Assembly (NCBI GenBank): GCA_950295325.1 | Contig: OX485807.1 | Location: forward strand, 37,728,440-37,792,439 | Direction: 5' to 3' | Length of the DNA stretch: 64,000 nucleotides | Origin: Polytrichum commune | Taxonomy: Eukaryota > Streptophyta > Polytrichopsida > Polytrichales > Polytrichaceae | In this document: piece by piece, positions 21,437 to 34,956 of the stretch | Layout of the letters: the number at the start of each line of letters is the position of its first letter | How positions within the stretch are numbered: the stretch's first letter is position 1 | The notes under the pieces: generated by a model | The model's input: only the letters and a program-made list of their open reading frames with translations | What the model was told of the DNA's origin: nothing | Databases searched by the model: none | Position numbers and translations under genes: made by a program

Positions 21437-24400
21437 GATGAAACAATTCCCAATGTAATTCAATAGCCAAACTTTTTTTGGTGGAGTGTGAAGTGCGAAC
21501 AATATGGCCACTAACCTTAACTTGTGGCACTTCACACTTCACACTTCCTTTGCGGGCCTAATAAGATAGGCTATGGCAAGTCTCACACTCTCACATTACA
21601 AATTGGTACAAACAATGGAGACTAATTCACAAGCAAGACACGTGAGGATGATTTTGTACGTAACTTGCCTACCACTACCAAATCCCAAACTCATCCGATG
21701 TGTTGTGTTCATTGGGATATGCAACCAATTATGGTAGCTTAAACTTCAAGGGCATCTTTGTACCAACATATGAGTCTCAGGTAATTGTTTTATGTCATTG
21801 ACAAGTATGTAGATCTTCCAATGCATTGTTCCTTTCATTGACACATGATGATTGTTTGGGACTCATATGTTGATAGTGTAGTTGCAATGCCCATCCCTCA
21901 AATATCCAACTAGAGGGGTGGGTATATATATATAAAGCTTTGGTACAAAGTTGATTATTGCATAAATAATAACAAACACTTCATGGGTTTGTCATTGATT
22001 TATCTCTACTGTGTTTTGCTAGAGTGATTGGAGATCTTTGAGATTGATTTTTAAGCTCAAATAGAAGCAACATCCTTGCTTCATCTGATTTCTAGATTAT
22101 TTTGTTAGACGAACAAGAAGAATTGGGTTTTTATGCAATACTTCCCTCTTGTCTGAAGCTCCTATTGACATTACCCTTTTCTATCAACTTGGACACATTT
22201 CTTTTACACTTGAAAGGACCATAGTGGGTAAACACTAGCGAGGGTTGGTGATGAATGGAATATCCACACCACTTGCAAAGTGGAGATGAGTCCCAACCAC
22301 TCAAACTATTGGCTTGATCTTCAAACAAAGACTATAATAGCCTTCCGAGATATGGTTCTAACAACCACAACTAGATGACAAAAATAACATAAACACTTCA
22401 AACTATAATGGGCCAAATCATCTTTGAATCCCACAAGAACTCAACCGTAGAGACCATATACTAGACAATGTACTATCCATTGATCTTTCATTGGTCTATA
22501 TACATGGCATTCTTACTATAAGATGGTTAGATAGGTGGCTATATTTCTTCTTAAAAAACACAAGTTCGTACAAGTATGGACTTAAAAAGACTTGTAGGAA
22601 GGACAAAAAGGGACCAAACAAACTCCCCCACACTTTTGGGGATTTAGCACCAAGCTCTTGTCATAGAAAACTTCCATATGTGAAGTTGTTTTGTTAACAC
22701 TATATTGAAACTATGCCAAGCGATGTATAACATAATCATGCTATAACACATACTTCATAAACATTGAGTATTAGTTACATAGTAGTATATTGCAACATCT
22801 AGATGATATTAGACTAGCATTGAAATTCACATGACATTCTTTAGTTACAATATATTGATTCAGCACGATGCTTAATGCCCTTTGGGTATTTTTGTGGTTT
22901 TTCTTAATAATAATAGGTCGACAGATAACGAAAGAAGTTTTGCTAGTGAGGAGAGTTATATTTGTGGGTGTTCATTAGAGAAGCTTTAGTCTCAATGGGT
23001 GTCATAAGAATTGTTGTTACCCAAGGCACTTCACATACTCCCAAAGCATCCGTGTGATGTGAACCATGTTCCCATTTGGTTCCGAGCTTTGATGGCTTTG
23101 GTAGAAGACAAATTCATATAATCCATGAAACATCTTCATTGACAAAATACATTGTGGGGTCTCCCATAGGTGTGTGGGTACATTCTCTTGCATGGAATGG
23201 ATTGGGATATGTGCAATATGCAAATATTGTGATGCACCGACCCTTGTGTCCCATGGACTTTGGTTTTGGGAGTTATTTCCATGTCAAGATGGCACTCACA
23301 CTAGTGCATTACCCTATATTGAACATGTAGGAACATGTATAAAGTTTTCAATTAAACATCACAGAGATCTGCTCAAGAACATGACATAACATTGGTATTT
23401 CATATTTGCACATTCATGTGAAAACCTCATTAACATTTATCCACAATCACTTGTACCTTTAATGGGTTGTTGGATTTGCATTTCAATGAAATAACGTTTA
23501 GTTTTTTCAAATGAACAAGATTGTATTTGAGAGTCCCAAACTTACTTCAATAACGCCATGGGCGCACTGCCGGTTAGGAACTAGTTGTGCTCAAAGTAAC
23601 TAGAATATGAGGTTCTACTATACATGTTTTAGGTTTAGCTAGAGTTGAGAAATAAAAGAAGAAGATGGCTCCCATGTTGCCAATAGAGTGAATTTTGGTG
23701 TTGCTTCATTTGTAAGTTAGTGTAACTCTACATGTAATTTTGTAGCAACCATCACAAGAATTAGAGATCCCTCAAAGACTACTTACTACCTCCTTTCATT
23801 TAAGGCGAACATCTTGAACATGTGCAACCAAACCAATAAAGTCAACATATCCCATACCACTCGTTAGTCCTAGATGACTAAGCATCCAAAAGTGGTGGCA
23901 ATCATATTTATTTTTTATTGACAAGAAGAGACTTAGTGATGATATTTGAAACGAACCAAAAGTTTGGCACCCAATCAAAACTAGCCACATATGCGACATG
24001 ATTTAGAAGTGTTATCGTGAGTAGTTCTCTAAGTGGAGTCTAGTTACAAGTGATTGTTGGTTTCAAGCGGCCTTAGATATAATGAGCCAAAAGTTTGCCC
24101 TTGGCCGAGCCACCAACCAGAACTAGCCATGTGTGCATGGTAATAGGGAAGAGCAATCTATTTTCTTCTTCTTCTTTTTCTTTTTCTTATTATTATTCAA
24201 CTATCATTCTCCAAAATAGAATGCCTTTAAAATAACTAGGTACAATCCAATGACGAGAATCCTTGTTCCAACCATAATGGATCCTTTAGGACTTTGTTTT
24301 GTATCAACATAAGGTGTCCACCTCATATTTTATTACACATCTTTGCGTTGAGGTGGAACCCCATGCATTTAAGGGTGAAGTTAACCTTGATTCAAGATAA

Positions 24401-24480
24401 ACCTCCTTGTGTTGAATGTATTAATGTAGTAGGGCTTAGGTAGAAGAATCCCAAATGGGAGGATGAACGACGTCCATCCA
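21437..24480. other. Three-kilobase gene-free region
   Basis: No gene, RNA or delimited element seen. It contains a short inverted pair of GTGTGAAGTG at about 21487 with CACTTCACACTTCACAC at 21528, and TTC/TTTC runs near 24161-24190. Open frames are under 90 codons with no motif. Confidence 0.45.
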
Positions 24481-24489
24481 AACACGGTA

Positions 24490-26999
24490 TCATCCAAAGA
24501 CCAAGAGTGTGATTCGGCCTCCCTCGCAATCTCTCGCTTGACTTTCCCCGTTTCGGGCTCGTCGCGGCTTCGACTCAGAAGAGCCAAGCAAAACAAGGCT
24601 CTCTTTCTGGCCGTTGTCCGAGCTCGCCGCTTTCTCCTCCCCCGCAACCGCGCGGTGTGGCGCATGCGGCGTGACGAGAGCAATCCGACGAGCTATCGCA
24701 CTAGCGACACGGTTCCGATTCGCGACTGTGCCGCTCGTTTTTCCTTCTCCACTTCGCAATTTGCAGTCTCGAGATATTCACCCCTGTTGCAAAGCGAGTT
24801 GCAGAGCCTCTTGTAGAGCCTCGCTTCAATATCGGTCCTTACCACGCCTCCGGAGGTGCAGGTAGGAAATTCTCTCCCTGTTTTGTCATGGCTCAGTGTT
24901 CCTTATCTTCTGCAGTGAGAGAATTATGGTTGAATTATCGTCAGACTGTTTTGTAAGCATGTGAAACGACAGTGTGTCTGTGGATTCTTGCAAATTTCGT
25001 TTCCAGGATACACATGAGAAAGTCTCAGCAGACCTGATACTGCGTTTGTGAATTTTGCTCTTCTTTTCCTCCCTGTGCAATGTTTTGTGATTGCCTTAAC
25101 TTATTTCTCGAAAACCTGGCGAATCTAAGGCCACTCTGATTCTGGATCTTCTTCTTCCTTCCTTTTCCTCCAGCTGCATTCTCTGTGTTGCGACCGCTCA
25201 ATCATAGATTTGCCGTTCCTTTTCCTTGCACAGGATTTTTGATTCTATTGGCTCCTTGTATCATGCGCCGGAGACGTTTTATCCAATCTGTGTTTCTATC
25301 TGCATTGTGAACCCAGGGTGTGGACTTCTAAACTAAACTGCAATAGTTCCTTCAAGTTTTCTTTTAATGCGAGCCTTGCTCGAAACTTTGAAGTTGATCG
25401 GGTGTCCCGGGAGCTAGGTCATGTATGCAGGCTATCAGCCCCAGCCTTCGTTTATCCCTATGTTGCAGTATATCTCGAGTTTTCGGGTGTGGTATATAAA
25501 AGCGGAAGATCTGAATCAATTTTTGAAGTTGAATTAGGTCATTGATATAGCAGGATCGCCATGACACCTGTTAGCATATTTCTGCTTAATGCTCGGAAGT
25601 CATTGGTTGATGCAGTCCTATTATCGACTGAAAAATCGACTGCTGGACTTGCAATTGTGTTGTAATTCCTGTTTCCTTCTTCACTTCTTCCATTGCCAAT
25701 CGCTGTATAGTTGATTACAAAGTGACAGCAGCCTCTAATAATGTCTTTTTTCGACTCTCAATATATTACTATAGCCAGCTGCGGTGTATCAATGTGCACT
25801 GTCTCCAAGTTTTGGAGTATAGAATCGTTCTTGAGCTGCTTGTTGCCCTAGTCATACTAAAATCGCTATTTGTACTTCATAAACTTTCTCTCTCTTCTTG
25901 TTATCACGGTCATTACTAAGTCATTCAACTGGAGTTAGAGAGTGTATTCACTGGTGTAATAACCACTTCAGACACTTGCAAGTGGTATTATAAACCGTGT
26001 TTATTGACTCTCTTTCCGATCTTGCAAAGTGTTGTTACATATCCAGCCTCAAAATGCCAACCTTTAGTTGAATGCAATGCTTGGGAGGCGCTTGGAGCCC
26101 ATCTTTGGATGATTAAGTAGTTTCTGTTCCTTTTCCTCCTGTTACTCCCAGTTAAGATTCCTTCAGTTGAATCTATCTCTCTTGATTGAATTTAATACTT
26201 GCTTCACTTGCTAGTGTTGGGTCTTGCCTCAATAGTTTAGGCAGACTTAATTATTTTGCTAGGCTTAGAGCTCTCCCGATATCTTCATTTCCCAAATCCA
26301 TCTTCCCCAACCTTTGTGCTGCTGCTTCTGGAAAGATATCCTCTCAATTCCTTGAACAACACAATAGAATAATCAAAGAACACGTGGTAGACACTTGAAG
26401 TAGACAATAGAGCTGGTAAGGAAAATCAAGTCTACCTTATGGCCTATTGAGCTATGTTCTGGTTATGTTGTTCACCATAAGAAAGTGGAGAACATTGGCA
26501 TCACTTGAAGGAACAATTAACCTACACTTCAAGAGCATCATTTGCAGGTCTCTTGAGATGCTAGAAAATCAAGCACATGATGAATCACTGAGAAGTTTTA
26601 ATTTCACATGTACTTTTTCAAGGAGTTAAACGCTTGAGATTGAGAAACAGAGTAGTTTCTTCTTTTGGGATCAAACTCAAGATGAACTTCAGCAATCAAT
26701 ATGTCATGCAATATCATGCACCTTGGTGGATTGATCTTGCAAAGTTACTCAAAACTATTCGAAATAGTCATAAAGATTGCAATCAGGTGAACACTTTCAT
26801 CTTTTTTGGTTCTAGATGCATCAATCGAGGACTTGCATAATCCAGTTGGGCCTTTGTTAATTCTTTGACATGTTTTCTGAGTAAAGGACACAATTTCTGC
26901 AAGAGACGTGGTTTATTTACTCCGTTGTTGTCTTTTGCATTGATTGTACAGGTGTTTGAGCAACAGCAGGGGAAGGAGGACAGGTGGTGAAGTACAATC
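24490..26999 (+). promoter_or_regulatory. Long spliced 5' leader of the GDT1-like gene (putative)
   Basis: From about 24490 the sequence turns GC- and CpG-rich, as at plant transcription starts. A strong donor GCAG|GTAGG lies at 24861/24862, and an acceptor GTACAG lies at 26946-26951, 48 bases before the ATG. The distance from CpG-rich start to ATG, about 2.5 kb, implies one or more leader introns. Short frames inside the first exon (117 and 83 codons) could act as upstream frames but resemble no protein. Confidence 0.4.
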
Positions 27000-29900
27000 A
27001 TGGGGCTTCTTGAGGCAAGTTCCTTCTTATCTTGGTTGATTTGCATTGGTTAGAGAAATTTCTGCAGGAAATCCATCTTCTGTGCTGTGCATATTATTTA
27101 TGCAGAGCATGAATGGATTTTTGGAGCACTTTTGTGAGCCCAAGTTTCATCATCTGCAAAGATTGGCGCTCATTTGAGGTTGAATGTGCAAGGATAGTTG
27201 ACAATGAATTTGTGCATATGGGTGCAGGGATTTCTGAAGTCCACGGCAATGATTCTTGTCTCTGAAATTGGAGACAAGACCTTCTTTGTTGCTGCTGTAA
27301 GAAACCCAGTCATTTATTGTTATATGAGATGATTATTGGATGATCATTGATGTCAAGATTTGAAAATTGTTTGAAACGTTTCAAGGGTCGTGCATCATGA
27401 AAGCTTAGGTTTTTAGAATCAAACTATACAAGAGCCTGCTGCAATTATCTATGCCTCAACTCATTGTAGGAGTCCATGGACAATCTTGTGATTTATGCAT
27501 CACATCGATCTATATGAAGCTATTGCCTTGTAGACACTGTCTTTATGTGTTAGCTCTTATTTTTCTCTGGTTGACATCTGCAGCTGATGGCCATGCGGTA
27601 TCCACGAGGAACAGTATTTTTTGGCGCTCATGGAGCCCTTGTGGTGAGTTACATCAATGACCTTACTATCCCTTTCCCTCACATTTGATTGATATCTGGG
27701 GGTTGTCTTACTGTAACCTGCAAAGTTCTTTGTGATTTTCAGTGGTGGTGGAGGTGATCTGCAGGAGGAGTGAATATGACATTAGACTAAATGTATCTTG
27801 CATAGTGCACTAATCTCATTCATTTCTAAAATTTGCACGTGGTGGTAGCTTGAGTTCATGATGATGATGATGAAACAACTTGTCATTTGTGGCCTCGGGC
27901 AAGTTTCTTTGTCTATTAGGTACATGATGCATTCATTGTGTTACCTTAATAGAATCATACAAGTATATAGTTATACTCTTTGGGATTTAGAGTAAAGCCA
28001 ATTTTTATACATACTTTGCTCGGATTGCAGAATTTGTTCAGGGAGCATATAATCCTCTTTGACTTTTATTGGAGGGAATCTTGACCTGTGTTTTCCTCAC
28101 TTTTGCAGGTGATGACAGTGTTTTCTTCCTTCTTTGGGTGGGCAGCTCCAAATCTGGTAACTTTTGTTCTCCATTTAAAGCTTAATCAAATTTATAGCCA
28201 CTCAATGCCAGTATATTGGGGCATCTTGTACGGTTTATGTCCGCAAGCATGAGCATGTTTGCAGAATACAATTGAAAAGTGCAGGCTGTTATTTCGTGCA
28301 CCTAAGAATCTATATTTCTATGAAAAAATCAACCATCACCATATATTAATTCATTGTTTTGAGTGCAGATTCCACGATCTTGGACACACAATGGTGCCAC
28401 TCTTTTGTTTTTCATATTTGGTTTACGTTCATTGTATGATGGATTCACTCATGAAGGAGGGTAAGATTTTATTCCTCCACATCTTTCAGCTTTAGTTCTT
28501 TTTGACTGCAATTGATGTGTTTGAATGTGATCTCTCTGTAGAAGTGCAATAGTTGTCACAAGTAGATAACTATCTGCCTATACTAGAGCCTGGAGTGTGT
28601 TGTACATGGAGTATGTTTAGGACCTGTCAAGGTTGCACTTTTGAGTATATGCATAGATTGTTATTGTTTCAGCAATGAGAGAATATTGGTTCCGTCTTTC
28701 AAAACTCACCAACAGTGCACCAATATTCAGTTTGATTGATTGCTAACCTACTAATGGTCCTTAAAATGTTCATACTGATCCAGGGAATCTGCAGAACTTG
28801 CAGAAGTCGAAGCTCAATTGGTAATTCCCTTTTCAATTTATTTTCCACTTCCTTCCTTTTTATAATTTATTCTATTGAGTTGGACTTCCATCCTACATCC
28901 TACATTATTGAGGACTCATGTGGATTATCTGCAATGAAACTTTCACTGCAAGGTTTTATGTTATGGCAACACAAGTGAGTCAAATATAGGACTCAATGAG
29001 TAGAATTTATATTTCAGGAATTTTGACCTAGAAATGAATGGCATGATTCAGGAAGCTGAGGACAAACGTGATGATGACAAAACAGCAAAGGCAGAGAAGG
29101 TAGGACACCTGAAGGACATGTATGAACATTGTGTTACTTTCACCACTGATGGCCTCATTATGTAGAAAATGGTTAATGAAAGATAGATCTCCAAATTGTC
29201 AATATTGTGTTGGATTCATCTCAAGTATCCTTCTTCGCTGAATTGCAGACAAAGGTTGGAAAGAAAGCACGTGAAGGTGCTCTGAGCAACATTCTGTCTC
29301 CTGTTCTATTGGAGGTATGAATCAAATTTGGTCATTGCTTAACTGCAAACTGTCAATGGGTCTAACATTTTCTTATGGTTATGAATCTTATTTTCTGGAT
29401 CTTGAATCTGATACTTCTGTTTTGCACAGGCTTTTTCTCTGACTTTTCTTGGAGAGTGGGGTGATCGTAGTCAGGTATTATGTTCTCCTTTGAGCTACTT
29501 CATTCCAAAATCTGATCTTGAGACTGCTTTCAGCTTTAATTGTATGTCGTTTGCAAAGTACAGCAACCTCGCCACTAAGACCAACGAGTTGTATTATTAG
29601 AACTGTGATCTAGGGAAGTTATTGTCAGGTTGTATGCTGATCTTCCATACACATGCTTTTCATATTGCATTCTCTGCTGACTTCAAAGGAAAAATTTCTA
29701 ATAGTACATGTCTTCTGTCTTTATGGATCTGTGTTTTTTGAGTTAAGAGCATGTAGGTCTTCCTCCCAGTAACTTACAGATTGTGTGTCTACATTTTTTC
29801 AGATTGCAACAATAGGACTGGCAGCCCAAGATAACGTTGTAGGAGTGGCACTAGGTGGCATCTTGTAAGTTTTTGACCATTATCTTAGGGCTTTTTCACT

Positions 29901-31021
29901 TGATATTTGGTCATAACATAACCTTAATAATATTGCTATGCAATGCTAATAAATGACAATTATATTCCTATTGCCTGGAGTATCACTTATTTCATTGTGC
30001 CTAAGTTCAATATTAGTCTTCTTGATACTCATGACACAAGCAAAAGAGAAGCTTTCCAGTTGCTGCAGAGATCATTTTTGGGCTCCTACTTTGCAAAGCC
30101 ATCATCAGAACATCCAGTTCTTTTTGAAACTAAGGGTTGGCTTCTGTTTTAACAGTTCTCAACTTCTTTTAACATCTGTCAATGGTATGTTGGGTTGCAT
30201 ACAGGGGTCATGCAGTGTGCACAGGGGCTGCAGTTATTGGAGGAAAGCATTTGGCCAGCCGGATCTCAGAAAGAACGGTATGGTCACCCTCATTAGATCA
30301 TATCCATGTTTTGGACTTGCAGCATATTTGAAATCTTACGGGTGGGCAAGTCATTTTCCTGTGTCCAAGCCATTGGCCTGTTACAATCTTCAATCTCCAT
30401 CCATTAATGCAAACCCAAACTTGCACGTGTCCATGATGTCTACCTTCAACCTAAAGTCCATGAAAGGTCCTCTAAGACTCAACTACATGAATGAAGAATT
30501 GTGTATTCAATTTCGTTAGACAGAACAATGTCATACAAATGTGGTGGATATATTTGAATCACACACTGATCATGAATATTCCAGGAAGGTGGAGTGACTC
30601 AAGTACTTCCTCCTCTTTTGTTCAAGACTTTACAGGACACCCTCCATGCACGTCTCCTCTCACTAGATAGTTTTCTACATAGTTCAATTGCCTTTTTAAA
30701 TACAATACTGAGGGGCGTTCCAAGCAACTAGGCGAAAGGAAATGTCATGTTGCATGTAGGGCACAGACAATCACAATAGTATTGCAGCCTTCTAGAGTAA
30801 CTAATGCAACAGTAGAAAGGTCTCATGCATTTAGATTATAAAGTCTGATCAAACTTCTGATGCTGTATGTGGTTATGACTCTAGGTAATGTGTTGTCGAA
30901 TTCTTTAGAAGTCGGAATCTAACACTCTTGTTTTTCCTGTGTTGTGCAGGTTGCTCTATGTGGAGGCATGTTATTCTTGATTTTTGGCATCCACTCGTTT
31001 CTATCTGGTCCAGGGGAGTAG
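27000..31021 (+). CDS. GDT1/UPF0016 family cation (Mn2+/Ca2+) transporter
   Basis: Twelve exons: 27000-27014, 27228-27296, 27584-27643, 28109-28156, 28369-28460, 28784-28820, 29052-29099, 29249-29314, 29430-29474, 29803-29864, 30205-30277, 30950-31021; 228 aa. The family has two homologous three-helix halves, each with an E-x-G-D-[KR]-[TS] motif that binds the cation; here EIGDKT (18-23) and EWGDRS (154-159). An acidic, lysine-rich loop (about 92-140) joins the halves. GFLKSTAM, AMRYPRG, FGWAAPNLI and ISERTVALCGGMLFLIFGI match the short Golgi/secretory-type plant members (PML4/PML5-like). The lack of a transit peptide argues against the chloroplast members PAM71 and CMT1. Likely role: loading Mn2+ or Ca2+ into the Golgi or a related compartment. 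Intron 1 has a GC donor (GAG|GCAAGT). Exon 7 is placed at 29052 because it restores the frame and ATTCAG is a good acceptor. Confidence 0.92.
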
Positions 31022-32853
31022 ATGGTTTTCTTCTCCTATCACATTCTTGATTCATTCTTCTAAACACATCCCTCTTAGACAACAGGTTGGGCCATGCATG
31101 AGAATCTCTGCAACCATTTATCGTGTCAGGAGCGGCCATTCTTTGAGAGCTTTTTCCGAGATATTGCAGAGACCCACGACAAACCAGGGGGGAGTATTGT
31201 CAATTTTGTTATGTTGTTTAGGAAACTGATCATATATCATTGAAAGAGCATCAGATGCTTAGGAATCAACAGGATCTATATGAGAAGTTGGAAGTCACTT
31301 TGTATCAGGTTCCATCAGATGTCACCTTGTGTAGTTGTTCGCCTGTAGTAAGCACCAAGAAGTGTGTCAATTCTCATCAACAAATGTCAAATCAATTCTT
31401 ATTATTTTCTACTGACCATTTAACAGAAGTGGCCTCCCAATTTGTGATCAACCTGCACTTGATTTTTTATCATAGTACCATCACATGAGTCAATATATAC
31501 ACTTAGTTATTCTATGATAAGTATTCCAAGGTTTAGTTTCAATTAACCTTGAAACAGAGTTTGACACAATTAGCCTGGTCACAACTTAGTGGTCCTAATT
31601 CCAGCTGTTACATTCATAGAATTAAACCTGTACATTTGTGATTTGGTTATAACCATTGTAATAACGATCTGTCTTATCTCCCTTGGTTCCTTTGTGTCAA
31701 ATTTGAGGTCTTAGTCCACATGTTACAAGGTAGACATGCCTATGATGGTTACTTTTAGAAATCTTCCAGAAAAATAACCCAGTTGTTTAGAGTTATCTGT
31801 GAAGTCTCTCAAAGAGGAACAAAATCCTTCTTTGGGAAAACTTTCTATTAAGAGCTTGTTATTTTGGGACTTTCTCTTTCCATGTCTCGAACTTTGAGAG
31901 AATGTAATGACAAATTGGATTTGTTGTCCTAAATCTTGGATTGGCCTATACAAAGCTCGCTTGGCCCACTCATCCTAATAGGACAAGTTACAAAGCCAGT
32001 TTTTGATAGCTTGACACCACTCTCTGTGTATGGTACTTTAAGCGTTAAGAAAACTTGGATGACTTTTGTGTTAATTCTCATGAACTCAAGGTTTGTCACT
32101 AAATCTATGCTTTTTTTTGCTTCATTTTAAGGATAACTCTATTACCTGGAAAATTTTAAACAAACTCAATGCCATAAAAATGCTATCGAGATGAGAAATT
32201 GACAATCTGTCACAAATATTCAAATACTAGGAAAGTGATATCATTTCAATGGATAGTGTTGACTTGGGTGTTGAGCATTGACTTTTTGGCTATTGAAACC
32301 AATGAATTGTCGTGTTGATCTTGATAGTAATGTAGAAGTGTTTGTTCAAGGAGAGTATCAAGCAATTTTATATTCAAAGTAATTGAGTGAGGGTGGTGTT
32401 TGAATAAGACATGTCTACTCAAAAATGGTGAGCGGGAGTGTGCACTACATTGCGTTTCCAAATTGGATGTAATTTCGATCCAATGCAACTTATAGCCTCC
32501 CACAATCTTACTAGAATTGAGTTTTGTGATGAGATGTGAAGTATGTAGCATTCATTGTTTGAGGGTAAAGTACATGCATTGAGGCAAGATTTTAATATAT
32601 CTTATTATTATTTTATATCTTATAGTTGTGATTTTGGATAAATATTCACAATACTTGCCAAGGGGGAAGGTCAAAATGTTGATTACTAACTAGAGCACAT
32701 GTGTTGTTAATTTTAGATGTCAAATTACAATGCAACATCCTATAGAATGCACATCCCCCCCCCCCTCCCCCTCCGAAATGAAATGAAATGAAATTGATTT
32801 TAAAGTCTAGGAAGCTGAAAAGGCTAATGGAACAAATCAATGCTAATTCGCTA
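31022..32853. other. GDT1-like 3' UTR and intergenic spacer
   Basis: The first part is probably 3' UTR. The rest shows no gene or delimited element. An 11-base C run is at 32755-32765. Confidence 0.5.
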
Positions 32854-33039
32854 CACTATTAAACACCTTATTTATTGTGGCCCACACTATTCATCATGGA
32901 CCCAAATTATTTATCATTCAATTAGTGGGTGGCATATAAAAGAAGTGTCATATAATTGTTGTTTACATGACAAGCCATGAATGCCACTTTAGTTAACATG
33001 ACACTAATTTTGATGCCACACCAAATCATATGTTTAGTG
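32854..33039. mobile_element. TA-flanked CACTA-type MITE, copy E (186 bp)
   Basis: Starts CACTATTAAACACC after TA (32852-32853) and ends CATATGTTTAGTG before TA (33040-33041). The interior reads TTATTGTGGCCCACACTATTC and ATGGACCCAAATTATTT. These match the element at 57375, not the 15690 type, so there are two subfamilies with shared ends. Confidence 0.65.
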
Positions 33040-34232
33040 TACTTAGTGGGGCATCTTATCTTCCCCACTTCAAAAATTTGGATTCAAATTTGTGAAATAT
33101 AATACATACTTGAGAATTTTTGCTTGCGGATCAATACTTGGATTTATGTATGATCAATTCTAAAATTCTAGTAGAAATTCATTTAGAAAGAGCGAATGGA
33201 ACAATCATTTTAAAACATGTGTGTGTGTGTGTTCGTTCTAAGAGCAAGTCACTATTTACTTGGTAGAAGGTTGGATTCTCTTTTTTAGCCTAATTAAGCT
33301 AAAGAGAGCTTTATTTATGTATGATTCCTTGTAAGGGATAAAATCCTTGACAATTACTCTCTCTATCCTAAAATGCTTGTCCTACCCCTAGAGTATTCTA
33401 TCTCAAAATGATTGTTCGAGATCAAATGTTTATCGATTTTGTTGATGTAGAAATTTTCGCCAAGCAATTTGATGTACCAAACAAAATCTTTATCAACAAA
33501 ATCAATAGACATTTTGGGAGGGCAGGACAATCATTTTGAGACAAAGGGAGTAGTTGTTTTCCAAGTGGAATAGAGATAATATATTGGTTTTGAGCCCTTC
33601 CAAGGAAAATGTGGTTCATGTGGAATAAGTGGGAATGATGGCCTTTAAGGACAATTTAAATTATTTTCCCACCAACAAATTGTTTTATATGACAAGCAAG
33701 GTTGGGTTTACGAACCTACCCTATATCTTCTATTCATATGCCCCCCCCCCCCCGGGTCCAAGGTTGCCTCCCCCACCCCAAGCTTGCAAGAAGGAAGATA
33801 ACGTCCCCGATACCTATTTGACTAACATAAAGAACAAATATTGAATCGAAAGTAGGCTTTTGAGTTTAAACTAGATTAAATTATAAAAAAGTAAAAATTG
33901 CAAGGTTTGAAATAATAAACAAGTATCCTTAATTCAACATTAAGTCTAATTAGCAAAGAGAATTAGCAAAGAGAATTAGCAATAGTTGTATAGTATAATA
34001 TAAAATGGAGAAAAAACATGTATAAAATGTGGAGATTTCCCGGTGCCCTGAGAACTGGGAGTATATAATATTTTGAATGTACTAAGTAATAGAATGGGGA
34101 GACTTCCCAGTTCACACTTCAAAAACATTTTGAAGAGTTTAGGGTGAGTAGATTTCATGGCATCATTGGGGAGATCTCCCGGTGTGGCATTAGAGGCCAA
34201 TATTGGAGAATCTACTAATATCACCTTTAGAG
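33040..34232. other. Intergenic, with palindromic GGGAG/CTCCC motifs
   Basis: No gene. Holds a TG microsatellite (33220-33231), a 13-base C run (33741-33753) and three members of the GGGAGNNCTCCC motif group: about 34031, 34096 and 34167. Confidence 0.5.
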
Positions 34233-34865
34233 CAGAGCCCAACATTTTCCTTTTTAATTGCACCCATACCCAGACCATGCCCATCAGCAGTGACCTATGC
34301 CCACCCATGCCCACCCATAGCATGACATGTGCGCACCCATGCCCACCCATGCCCACCCACGCCCCACCCACGCTCCACCCATGCCCACCCATGCTATTCA
34401 AATTGCGCCCATGTATTCAAAAATTGTGTAATGTGTATTGTGTAATTGTGTAATGTGTCTTGTATGATTGTGTAATTGTGCCCCACCCATGCCCACCCAT
34501 GCTATTCAAATTGCGCCCATGTATTCAAAAATTGTGTAATGTGTATTGTGTAATGTGTATTGTGTAATTGTGTAATGTGTCTTGTATGATTGTGTAATTG
34601 TGCCCCACCCATGCCCACCCATGCTATTCAAATTGCGCCCATGTATTCAAAAATTGTGTAATGTGTATCGTGTAATTATGTAACGTGTCTTGTATGATTA
34701 TGTAATTGTGCCCCACCCATGCCCACCCATGAACAATAATATCGCAGCCACGCCCACCCATGCCCACCCATGAACAATAATATTGCACCCATGCCCACCC
34801 AAAACCCATGGGCATGGGTGGGTATGGGCATGGGCATGGGTATGGGCACCCAATGTAGGGCTCTG
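34233..34865. mobile_element. hAT-type MITE with minisatellite core, copy 1 (633 bp)
   Basis: The ends are CAGAGCCCAACATT and AATGTAGGGCTCTG, an imperfect 14-bp terminal inverted repeat starting with CA. CTTTAGAG is directly repeated at 34225-34232 and 34866-34873, the 8-bp target duplication of hAT transposons. The interior is a CCCACCCATG minisatellite. A larger tandem unit of about 108-122 bp (starts about 34480, 34602 and 34710) carries ATTCAAATTGCGCCCATG and GTGTAATGTGT blocks. The right part mirrors the minisatellite as CATGGGTATGGGC, so the element can fold on itself. No transposase. Confidence 0.9.
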
Positions 34866-34956
34866 CTTTAGAGCCACACCAAAAGCTCTCCCGATATCAC
34901 CCCAATGAAAATTCACATATGTATAACTACAAGGTTATTTAGAAGAAGAACGACTA

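Noticed and set aside
28993-29051. Alternative start of GDT1-like exon 7 after TTTCAG near 29017
   Set aside because: It would put a stop in frame; the acceptor at 29051 keeps phase and matches the family's acidic loop.
29953-30519. 188-codon frame
   Set aside because: Runs through GDT1-like intron, exon 11 and intron in a frame other than the true exon frame; not a separate gene.
34360-34735. Regular repeat-spacer look of a CRISPR array
   Set aside because: This is a plant nuclear tandem repeat inside a hAT MITE. The spacers are themselves repeated, and no cas genes exist.
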